A DNA stretch of 14,567 nt, taken from contig JADGQG010000027.1 in NCBI GenBank assembly GCA_017882025.1, forward strand, positions 1 to 14,567, in the 5' to 3' direction. Position 1 is the stretch's first letter. The number at the start of each line of letters is the position of its first letter. Source of the DNA: Chloroflexota bacterium (GTDB taxonomy: Bacteria; Chloroflexota; Limnocylindria; Limnocylindrales; CSP1-4). The translations under genes were made by a program, and so were the position numbers. The notes beneath the pieces are model-generated. The model saw nothing but the letters and a program-made list of their open reading frames with translations, searched no databases and was not told where the DNA came from. Shown here in pieces: positions 1 to 6,082 of this stretch.

Positions 1-209
1 GCCAGGACCGGGATGATGCCGCTCGTGGTGACCTGGCCGGCCTTCGGCCAGCCGGGAAGCGCGTCCGTGTTGCAGGTCGCATCGCCGGACGCGACCGGCC
101 CTGCGACCTGGGTCGCCCGAGCGGGGCTCTTGGCGACATTCCCAGCGCAGGCCGCAAGGAGCGATGCGGCGAGCAGGCAACCCATCGCGAGGCGGACGGA
201 CGGACGCAC
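1..209 (-). CDS. Partial putative lipoprotein, C-terminus beyond the window
   Basis: The minus strand reads an uninterrupted 69-codon N-terminus from a GTG at 209. It begins MRPSVRLAMGCLLAASLLAAC, a textbook type II signal peptide: arginines, a short hydrophobic core and an LLAAC lipobox with the lipidated Cys at residue 21. The exported part is therefore expected to be anchored on the outer face of the membrane. The mature part seen (about 48 residues) has one further Cys (DATCNTD) and then a stretch ending TSGIIPVL, with no domain that can be named. Because it diverges from the heme A/O synthase gene, a redoxin or Sco-like role in oxidase assembly is conceivable, but no CxxxC motif lies in the visible part. 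An internal ATG at 185 would shorten the signal peptide; the GTG is preferred because it supplies the basic N-region and lies 6 bases from a -10-like TACCCT. Confidence 0.72.
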   Translation of the reverse strand, partial: MRPSVRLAMGCLLAASLLAACAGNVAKSPARATQVAGPVASGDATCNTDALPGWPKAGQVTTSGIIPVL

Positions 210-215
210 GCCCGG

Positions 216-221
216 AGGGTA
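216..221 (-). promoter_or_regulatory. -10-like element placed for a leaderless transcript
   Basis: TACCCT on the minus strand lies 6 bases upstream of the GTG start at 209, so transcription beginning 7 bases after the hexamer would start on the G of the start codon. No -35 hexamer resembling TTGACA is visible at 16-18 bases, and no Shine-Dalgarno lies close to the GTG. The same spacing recurs at the YczE-like and ArsC-like genes, which supports the call. Confidence 0.4.
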
Positions 222-270
222 CGCTCCCCGGCCCGAAGTCGCTCTCAGGGCCGCGGCGGGCGAGTCACGC

Positions 271-276
271 TACAAT
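271..276 (+). promoter_or_regulatory. Candidate -10 element for ctaA-ctaB
   Basis: TACAAT stands out in a GC-rich 135-base divergent intergenic region. If used, transcription would start near 283 and give a leader of roughly 60 bases before the GTG at 345. No -35 is recognisable 17 bases upstream (the sequence there is gggccg), so this rests on the hexamer alone. Confidence 0.35.
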
Positions 277-344
277 CCGCCGGCGTCCCGGCCGGCGTGC
301 TCACCGCCCCGCAGCAGGCGTGCCGGGAGCTCCGCGGAGGTTCG

Positions 345-2378
345 GTGACCCGGTTCCAGAAGCTCGTCGGCGTGACCCTTGCGGCGACGCTCGCACTCGT
401 CATCGTCGGGGTCGTGGTGCGCGCGACCGACAGCGGCATGGGCTGCCCCGACTGGCCGTTTTGCTACGGCCAGGCGGTCCCGCCGCTCGGCGACTTCAAG
501 GCCTGGGCGGAGTGGACCCACCGCCTCATCGCCGCGGTGATCGGTCTCCTCGTGCTCGGCATTGCGGCGTTCGCGTTGCTTGACCACAGAGATCGGGCGG
601 GCCTCGTGCTGCCGTCGCTCGGGGCGGTTGCGCTCGTCGGGTTCCAGGCCTGGCTGGGAGAGGAGACGGTTCGCCTGGGTAACTCGGGACCGTCCGTCAC
701 GGCGCATCTCGCCACGGCCCTCGCTGTGGTTGGCCTGCTCGCCTTCCTGCTGGTCCGCAGCGCGTACCCCGCGCGGATGGCGGGTCGGGGTGCCAGCCAG
801 CGCTTCACCCTGCTCGCCGCGCTCACGGCGGTGGCGGCGTACGCGGTCCTGCTCTTCGGCAGCAACGTGTCGGCCCTCGACGCCGCGCTCGTCTTCCCAG
901 ACTGGCCGCTGATGGGCGGCGCGATCATCCCGCCGTTCGCGGAGATGCCGCCCGCGGCGCAGCTGCTGGCTGTCACGAACGCGCTCCACCGGTACGTGGC
1001 AGTGATCGTCGGCGTCCTGCTTGCAGCCACCTGGCTGGCCGCGTGGCGTGGGCAGCGCACCAATCGGGCGCTCTTCGCGCTTGTCACCGTGGCGGCGGTG
1101 CTCTACCCGCTGCAGGCTGTCATCGGCGCCTTCCAGGTCTGGACACAGCTGGCGCCGTGGACCCAGACGCTGCACGTCGCGCTGGCCACGTTCATCTGGG
1201 TCGCGGCGGTCGCGGCGGTCTTCGTCAGCTACTACAGTGCCAGGGTGAGGGTCTCCGAAGGGGCCCCGAGCCCCGGTCCCGGTGCGGCGAGCGATGGCCG
1301 CCGTCACGAGGGAATGCCGTCCGGCACGCCGGGCGCCGTCGCGGGTTCGTCGACCACCGCCGGTGCGTCCATTGCGGGTCCATCCACCGCGCATGCCGAT
1401 ACGACGAGCTTGACGGGTCCGCCCGACTCCACGAGTCCGTCCGCCCCGCCCAGCACGCCCGTCCCGCGTCCGCTCTCCGCGACCGTGCGCGCCTACGTCG
1501 CGCTCACGAAGCCACGGATCATCGAGCTCCTGCTCATCACCACGATCCCGGCCATGGTCCTCGCGACCCGAGACCTGCCCGGCGTGAACTGGGCGAACTG
1601 GGGGATCATCGTCTTCTGGACGCTCCTCGGCGGGACGCTTGCTGCCGGCGCGGCGAACGCGATCAACCAGTACCTCGACCGCGACATCGACCTGTTGATG
1701 ACGCGGACGCGACGCCGGCCACTGCCCGCCCACGCGGTCGAGCCGGAGCAGGCGCTGGTGTTCGGGATCGCGCTGGCGGTCTTCTCGGTCGGGCTGCTGG
1801 CCGTCTTCGTGAACCTCGTGGCGGCGTTCCTGACCCTGCTCGCCATTGGCTTCTACGTCTTCGTCTACACGATGCTCCTCAAGCGGACGACGACCCAGAA
1901 CATCGTGATCGGCGGGGCCGCCGGGGCGCTCCCGCCGGTCATCGGCTGGGCGGCCGTGACGGGGAACGTGGCGTGGCCCGCGATCATGCTCTTCGCGCTC
2001 GTCTTCTACTGGACGCCGCCCCACTTCTGGGCGCTCAGCCTGCGGATCGCGAAGGATTACGCGGCGGCCGGGGTGCCGATGCTGCCCGTGGTCCGCGGCA
2101 CGGCCGAGACGACTCGCCAGATCTTCCTCTACACGGTCCTGCTGGTGGCCGTCAGCCTGATCTTCTTCGCGGTCGCGAAGATGGGGCTCATCTACCTCGT
2201 CGCGGCGGTCGTCCTCGGCGCGATCTTCCTGTGGAAGTCCGGCAATCTCGCCCGGGAGGGCACGCTGGAGGGCACGGCCGTCGGCGCGATCCGGCTCTAC
2301 AAGTTCTCGATCAGCTACCTGACGCTGCTCTTCCTGGCGGTGGCGGTCGACGCGCTCGTCGGGGTCCCACTGGCGTAG
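345..2378 (+). CDS. ctaAB: Heme A synthase - heme O synthase fusion (CtaA-CtaB)
   Basis: This 677-residue membrane protein joins two consecutive heme-tailoring enzymes. Residues 1-297 are COX15/CtaA. Four histidines, H59 (EWTHR), H121, H215 (NALHRY) and H277 (TLHVA), match in spacing the four heme-ligand histidines of Bacillus CtaA, and a Cys pair (C34, C40) lies in the first outer loop. The second loop has PDWP without cysteines. Residues 298-377 are a Pro/Ser/Thr/Gly-rich, probably disordered linker. Residues 378-677 are CtaB, a UbiA-type prenyltransferase with NxxxDxxxD (N441, D445, D449), a TRRRPLP segment and FYWTPPHFW. CtaB farnesylates heme B to heme O and CtaA oxidises heme O to heme A, so the two steps run opposite to domain order. 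I chose the GTG at 345 because GGAGG lies 4 bases upstream; an in-frame GTG at 297 lacks this and adds an untypical N-terminus. The function is secure; the exact start less so. Confidence 0.95.
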   Translation: MTRFQKLVGVTLAATLALVIVGVVVRATDSGMGCPDWPFCYGQAVPPLGDFKAWAEWTHRLIAAVIGLLVLGIAAFALLDHRDRAGLVLPSLGAVALVGFQAWLGEETVRLGNSGPSVTAHLATALAVVGLLAFLLVRSAYPARMAGRGASQRFTLLAALTAVAAYAVLLFGSNVSALDAALVFPDWPLMGGAIIPPFAEMPPAAQLLAVTNALHRYVAVIVGVLLAATWLAAWRGQRTNRALFALVTVAAVLYPLQAVIGAFQVWTQLAPWTQTLHVALATFIWVAAVAAVFVSYYSARVRVSEGAPSPGPGAASDGRRHEGMPSGTPGAVAGSSTTAGASIAGPSTAHADTTSLTGPPDSTSPSAPPSTPVPRPLSATVRAYVALTKPRIIELLLITTIPAMVLATRDLPGVNWANWGIIVFWTLLGGTLAAGAANAINQYLDRDIDLLMTRTRRRPLPAHAVEPEQALVFGIALAVFSVGLLAVFVNLVAAFLTLLAIGFYVFVYTMLLKRTTTQNIVIGGAAGALPPVIGWAAVTGNVAWPAIMLFALVFYWTPPHFWALSLRIAKDYAAAGVPMLPVVRGTAETTRQIFLYTVLLVAVSLIFFAVAKMGLIYLVAAVVLGAIFLWKSGNLAREGTLEGTAVGAIRLYKFSISYLTLLFLAVAVDALVGVPLA

Positions 2379-2427
2379 GGTCGGGTCGCGAGGAATCAAC
2401 CATCGCGGTCGTGCCTCCGGTCCAGTT

Positions 2428-3096
2428 CTACTCGCCGACCGTGCCCGGCGAGCCCAGCTCCTCGGCAAGGTCCGGCCGACGCTCGCGCCCGACCCGACCC
2501 TCCCGGTCGAAGACGGCGAGCGCCGCCTGGACGACGGGCCCGATCCCGAACGCGAAGAGCACGGTCCCGATCCCGACGGTGCCGCCCAGGAGGAAGCCGG
2601 CCGCCAGGGCGGTGAGCTCGATCGCCGTCCGCGCCCGCCGGATCGACCAGCCGAAGCGGTGGTGCAGCCCTGTCATGAGTCCGTCGCGCGGGCCGGGCCC
2701 GAGGTCCGCCGCCAGGTAGAGGCCGGATGCCACGCCGATCAGGAGGACGCCCGCCGCCGTCATCGCCAGCTGGACGATCGGCTCCGCCGGCCGCGGCAGC
2801 AGCGGCAGCGCGACGTTGGTGGCCGTCCCGATCAGGGCCACGTTGAGGATCGTGCCGATCCCCGGCCGCTCGCCAAGTGGCCACCACAGCACGAGGATCG
2901 GGATCCCGACGAGGATGCTGACGGTCCCCAGCTCCAGGCCCGTGTGGCGCCCGATCCCCTGGTGCAACACCTCCCAGGGGCCCAGGCCGAGCCCGGCGTC
3001 CGCCATGACGGCGATGCCCAGGCCGAACAGCAGCAGGCCCGCGAGGAGCCCGGGCAGGCGCCGGGCGGCGCTCCTCCCGAACCAGCGATCGCGCAT
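2428..3096 (-). CDS. YczE/YyaS-like integral membrane protein
   Basis: The 222-residue product is dominated by hydrophobic helices (about five membrane segments between residues 14 and 210). It carries the family signatures LGPWEVLHQG (about residues 38-47), DLGPGPRDGLMTGL in the middle and GTVLFAFGIGPVVQ near the end. These glycine- and aspartate-rich loops are typical of the YczE/YyaS group related to the YitT/DUF161 families, whose molecular function is not settled. The short C-terminal tail is charged and cytosolic-looking. The ATG at 3096 gives a normal basic N-terminus (MRDRWFGRSAARR). A longer in-frame version from 3159 adds 21 untypical residues and would include the promoter-like TACGAT. 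The gene converges on ctaA-ctaB with a 49-base gap and diverges from the beta-CASP gene. Nothing here points to a substrate. Confidence 0.85.
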   Translation of the reverse strand: MRDRWFGRSAARRLPGLLAGLLLFGLGIAVMADAGLGLGPWEVLHQGIGRHTGLELGTVSILVGIPILVLWWPLGERPGIGTILNVALIGTATNVALPLLPRPAEPIVQLAMTAAGVLLIGVASGLYLAADLGPGPRDGLMTGLHHRFGWSIRRARTAIELTALAAGFLLGGTVGIGTVLFAFGIGPVVQAALAVFDREGRVGRERRPDLAEELGSPGTVGE

Positions 3097-3102
3097 CGCG
3101 CG

Positions 3103-3108
3103 ATCGTA
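3103..3108 (-). promoter_or_regulatory. -10 element for a leaderless YczE-like transcript
   Basis: TACGAT on the minus strand ends 6 bases before the ATG at 3096, so the expected transcription start falls on the A of ATG. No Shine-Dalgarno lies between them and no good -35 is visible. The identical hexamer and spacing occur at the ArsC-like gene (11174-11179). Confidence 0.5.
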
Positions 3109-3178
3109 ACGGGCGGCAGGCCCCGAAGGTGCCGTGCGAGCCGCGCGTCCGCGCCACACACTGTCCCCCGCCCGGTGG

Positions 3179-3184
3179 CACCAT
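3179..3184 (+). promoter_or_regulatory. Weak -10-like element for the beta-CASP gene
   Basis: CACCAT lies 7 bases upstream of the ATG at 3192, roughly the leaderless spacing seen elsewhere in the window. The first base departs from the TA start of the other elements and no -35 is seen. There is no Shine-Dalgarno before this ATG either, so a leaderless or near-leaderless transcript is the simplest reading. Confidence 0.28.
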
Positions 3185-3191
3185 CCGCGAT

Positions 3192-4988
3192 ATGGACCTC
3201 CACTTCCTCGGCGCCGCGACCACCGTCACCGGCAGCCAGTTCCTCCTCGAGACCGGCCAGGCACGCATCCTCGTGGACTGCGGGATGTTCCAGGGCGGCC
3301 CGAACGAATCGGTCCGGAACCGGATCCCCCTGGCATACGACCCCGCAACCCTCGATGCGATCCTGCTCACGCACGCACACCTCGACCATTGCGGGCTGAT
3401 CCCGCACGTGGTCAGGGAAGGGTTTCGGGGCCCGATTCGCGCGACGGCCGGGACAATCGAGCTTGCGCGCCTCGTGCTGCTGGATTCCGGTCGGCTCCAG
3501 GAGGAGTTCAGCAAGCGCGAGGATCGCTGGGAGCGGCGCCACCCGGATCGAGCCGAGGCCGACGACGCGAAGGAGCGCGCGGCGCTCGATGCGGCGATCG
3601 ACCTTGCGGAGGCCGGCGAGCAGGGCACGGCGCCGACCGCCGCCGCGGCGGCCTTCGCGGCGCGGAGCCACGAGACGGTCGACGACGCGCCGACGTCCGT
3701 GCCGGCCACGCCCATTCCGGGCGCCACGCCATCCGTGCCGACGTCCGCACAGGCCGTGCCGCCCGCGCCCGCTTCGGCCCCCGCCCCGGGGACCATCCGC
3801 CACGCCCAGGAGGCGGCACATGCGGAAGGCGCCCACGTCGCCACCTCGATTCAGCCGGACGGCGGGCCCGGGCGGCCGGACCACGAGGTCGCCCTTCGGG
3901 CGGCGGGGCCGACGCTGCAGCCGGACCTCGACGCGCCGCTCTACACGGAGCGCGACGCGGTTGAGAGCCTCCGAGGCTTCCAGCCGATCCGCTACGGTGA
4001 GGAAGAGGAAGTCGCGCCCGGGATCCATGCCACCTACCTCGACGCGGGCCACATCCTGGGCTCCGCGATCATTCGGCTCCGCGTGCATGACGTTCCGGGC
4101 GGCCCCGAGCGGATCCTCGTCTTCTCGGGCGACCTGGGCCGGACCGGGGCGCCGATCATCGCCGACCCGACCCCACAGAGCGACGCGGACTACGTCCTGT
4201 GCGAGTCCACGTACGGCGGCCGGGAGCACGAGCCGTCGGGTGAGGCGCACCGGATCCTGGCGGAGACGGTCCGCCTCGTCGCCGAGCACCAGGGCGTCCT
4301 GTTGGTGCCGTCGTTCGCGATCGGGCGGACGCAGGAGCTCGTCTGGGAGCTGGACCGGCTCGTCTCGGCGGGCGAGATCCCGCCCCTGACGCTCTACCTG
4401 GACTCGCCGATGGCCTCGAAGGCGAGCGACATCTACCGGCGCCACGCGGAGTACTACGACGCCGAGACGCGGGCGCTCTTCGAGTCTGGCGACACGCCGC
4501 TCGACTATCCGAAGCAGGTCGTGGTGGCCGACATGGCGCAGTCGCAGGCGATCGCGAAGGCGCGCCGGCCGTACATGATCGTGGCGTCCAACGGGATGCT
4601 CACCGGCGGGCGCGTGGTGGGCCACCTCCGGAACCTGATCGACGATCCCGCGGCGACGATCCTCTTCGTGGGGTACCAGGGCGAAGGGACGCTGGGCCGC
4701 CACCTGCAGGAAGGCGCAACGACCGTGCGACTGGACGGGCAGGTGCGCGACGTCCGCTGCCGGATCGCCTCGATCAGCGGCTTCTCCGCCCACGCGGACG
4801 AGCCGGGGCTGCTCGCCTGGCTGGCCGGGTTCACGCACGGCAAGCGCGCCGGCGACCCGGGCTTCCCGCGGCGCGTCTTCCTCGTCCACGGCGATCCGGG
4901 ACCGCAGGCGGAGCTCGCCCCGAAGGTCGCCGCGCTGGGCCTGGACGTGCACGTCCCGCACTGGCACGAGGTGGTCACGCTCGATTGA
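3192..4988 (+). CDS. Beta-CASP metallo-beta-lactamase-fold hydrolase, likely RNase-type
   Basis: The 598-residue protein opens with MDLHFLGAATTVTGSQFLL, typical of bacterial and archaeal CPSF73/YsgA-like MBL proteins. The metal site is intact: HAHLDH (H61, H63, D65, H66), H287 in DAGHILGSA, D314 in FSGDLGRTGAP, and late histidines H534 (GFSAHAD) and H566 (FLVHGD). The beta-CASP part shows YLDSPMASKA and ASNGMLTGGR. Family members act mostly as endo- or exoribonucleases on RNA; a tRNA, mRNA or other target cannot be read from the sequence. Unusual is an Ala/Pro-rich, low-complexity insert at about residues 116-246, where relatives usually have a short segment before PLYTExDA. The frame stays open through it, so it is not a frameshift artefact. 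The ATG at 3192 is preferred over one at 3129, which would precede the family's N-terminus. Gene neighbours give no functional hint. Confidence 0.92.
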   Translation: MDLHFLGAATTVTGSQFLLETGQARILVDCGMFQGGPNESVRNRIPLAYDPATLDAILLTHAHLDHCGLIPHVVREGFRGPIRATAGTIELARLVLLDSGRLQEEFSKREDRWERRHPDRAEADDAKERAALDAAIDLAEAGEQGTAPTAAAAAFAARSHETVDDAPTSVPATPIPGATPSVPTSAQAVPPAPASAPAPGTIRHAQEAAHAEGAHVATSIQPDGGPGRPDHEVALRAAGPTLQPDLDAPLYTERDAVESLRGFQPIRYGEEEEVAPGIHATYLDAGHILGSAIIRLRVHDVPGGPERILVFSGDLGRTGAPIIADPTPQSDADYVLCESTYGGREHEPSGEAHRILAETVRLVAEHQGVLLVPSFAIGRTQELVWELDRLVSAGEIPPLTLYLDSPMASKASDIYRRHAEYYDAETRALFESGDTPLDYPKQVVVADMAQSQAIAKARRPYMIVASNGMLTGGRVVGHLRNLIDDPAATILFVGYQGEGTLGRHLQEGATTVRLDGQVRDVRCRIASISGFSAHADEPGLLAWLAGFTHGKRAGDPGFPRRVFLVHGDPGPQAELAPKVAALGLDVHVPHWHEVVTLD

Positions 4989-5417
4989 GGCGGCTGGATG
5001 GAATCGCCTCGGCTACCCCGATTCTGCCGAGGTGTCAGATCGGTGCACGTGGCACGCGCGAGAGGGCTTGAGGCCGTCGCAACAAGGGACACGACTCCGG
5101 GCGCCACGCTCATCGCGTGACGGGTCCCGCATTATGGGCTGACGATGCGGATCCGCAGTTTCTGGGCGGGCGGGCGAGCGAGGCGGGAACCCCTCGCTGT
5201 AGTACGGGTCCAGGCTCCAGACGATGGCGGCATCGTCCGACGCTGGCAATGACGCCGGGATATGGCTGGTCCCTCCATCGCGCTGATCTTCGAACTCCAG
5301 GTGGCGCCCGGCCCGGCGGGGGCGAAAACCGGCGATGCCCATGTTGTCGTAGGACGGAGGTAGGAGGAAGGCAACTGCCCTCCCCAACCCAAACGGACGA
5401 CACGAACAGGGGGACCG
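4989..5417 (+). other. Intergenic stretch without a convincing gene
   Basis: These 429 bases are less GC-rich than their surroundings and hold stop codons in most frames. Two short inverted repeats are visible: 5007-5032 (listed separately) and AGCGAGG/CCTCGCT at 5177-5183 and 5192-5198 with an 8-base loop. On the minus strand the frame from a TTG at 5387 to a stop at 5013 reads 124 residues, part of which has a rather protein-like mix of residues, but it has no ATG near its start, no Shine-Dalgarno and no recognisable domain. I do not annotate it as a gene. The end of the stretch supplies the AGGGGGA ribosome site of the next gene. Confidence 0.5.
5007..5032 (+). terminator. Possible terminator hairpin after the beta-CASP gene
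   Basis: CCTCGGC (5007-5013) and GCCGAGG (5026-5032) form a perfect 7-bp stem around a 12-base loop, 18 bases after the stop codon. No T-run follows, so this is at best a hairpin that stabilises the 3' end or a weak terminator. Confidence 0.35.
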
Positions 5418-5948
5418 ATGAACTCAAGGAACACGATGGCCGCAGCCATCATCGTCGTGGCCGGTTTCGCGGCGGCGTGCAGCGGCGCGGCAACGGCCAC
5501 GCCGGCCGCGAGCCCTTCGGCCGCGGCCCCGGCCGCCTCTGCCCCGGCCGCCTCTGCCCCGGCCGCCTCGGCCCCGGCGGCGGCCTCAGGGGCGCCGGCA
5601 GCCGGCGGACCGGTCATCATGACCGCGACGGTGGGCACCCAGGGCACGCTCGTCGTGGCCAGCGCGAATGGGATGACGGTCTACACGTTCACGAAGGATG
5701 TCGCGAACAGCGGCACGAGCGCGTGCACCGGCGGGTGCCTCACGAAGTGGCCGGCGGTCACGGTCCCGGCCGGCTCGACGGCCGCGGGCGCCAGTAGTGT
5801 CACCGGCAAGATCGGGACGATCACGCGGACAGACGATGGCACGCTCCAGGTGACATACAACGGGCTGCCGCTCTACTTCTACTCCGGCGACAAGGCCGCC
5901 GGCGATGCGAACGGCATCTACACCGGCTGGGCCGCCGTCAAACCGTGA
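5418..5948 (+). CDS. COG4315-type lipoprotein (PF03640 repeat family)
   Basis: The 176-residue product starts with a lipoprotein signal (MNSRNTMAAAIIVVAGFAAAC), lipidated Cys at residue 21. An Ala/Pro/Ser linker follows to about residue 58, built largely from APAAS units. The exported domain (about 63-176) shows the hallmarks of the secreted-repeat family PF03640/COG4315: GMTVYTFTKD, a close Cys pair in SACTGGCLTKWP, then LQVTYNGLPLYFYSGDKAAGD and a final GW. The family is widespread and surface-located. Its role is not established, although the paired Cys and aromatic residues have invited redox or ligand-binding suggestions. The ATG at 5418 follows AGGGGGA at a good distance. It stands alone between a gene-poor stretch and a strong hairpin, so it is probably monocistronic. 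Confidence 0.88.
   Translation: MNSRNTMAAAIIVVAGFAAACSGAATATPAASPSAAAPAASAPAASAPAASAPAAASGAPAAGGPVIMTATVGTQGTLVVASANGMTVYTFTKDVANSGTSACTGGCLTKWPAVTVPAGSTAAGASSVTGKIGTITRTDDGTLQVTYNGLPLYFYSGDKAAGDANGIYTGWAAVKP
5526..5577 (+). repeat. 15-bp tandem repeat encoding APAAS in the lipoprotein linker
   Basis: The unit gccccggccgcctct occurs at 5526-5540 and 5541-5555, then once with a final T-to-G change (5556-5570), followed by a partial copy to 5577. Near-identity at the DNA level, including synonymous positions, points to recent copy-number change by slippage. Each unit adds five residues to the flexible spacer and keeps the frame. Confidence 0.9.
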
Positions 5949-5977
5949 CCCGGCGCCAGGCTGGATGTGCCTGAACC

Positions 5978-6011
5978 TCGATGGCGCGACTCCGGGGAGT
6001 CGCGCCATCGA
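5978..6011. terminator. Strong perfect hairpin between convergent genes
   Basis: The arms at 5978-5993 and 5996-6011 (TCGATGGCGCGACTCC and its complement) are a perfect 16-bp inverted repeat with almost no loop, so the physical loop is about four bases. It lies 29 bases after the lipoprotein stop and 71 bases beyond the stop of the convergent glycoamylase-like gene, the classic place for a bidirectional terminator. No T-run follows on either strand, so it would act by stem strength or with Rho. Confidence 0.7.
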
Positions 6012-6082
6012 TCTGTCCGGGCGCTGCCAGGTGGATCGCTCCGGTACCCTCCCGAGCGGCCTGGGATTCGGGCGGTGGTGAA

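Noticed and set aside
297..344. Upstream GTG start for ctaA-ctaB
   Set aside because: It lacks a ribosome site and adds 16 residues unlike CtaA N-termini; the GTG at 345 has GGAGG just upstream.
2388..2410. Short CGCGA/TCGCG inverted repeat between ctaA-ctaB and the YczE-like gene
   Set aside because: Five base pairs with a long loop is expected by chance in such GC-rich sequence, and no T-run follows.
270..2468. Very long open minus-strand frame opposite ctaA-ctaB
   Set aside because: Its translation is Arg/Asp/Glu-rich with no domain, and it mirrors the codons of a certain gene; long antisense frames are expected at this GC content.
1043..2719. Long plus-strand frame overlapping ctaA-ctaB in another phase
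   Set aside because: Composition is Arg/Ala/Gly/His-rich without recognisable motifs, and the overlapping frame has clear catalytic residues.
2832..4967. Minus-strand frame opposite the beta-CASP gene
   Set aside because: Low-complexity Arg/Val/Asp translation with no domain; the plus strand carries complete metal-site motifs.
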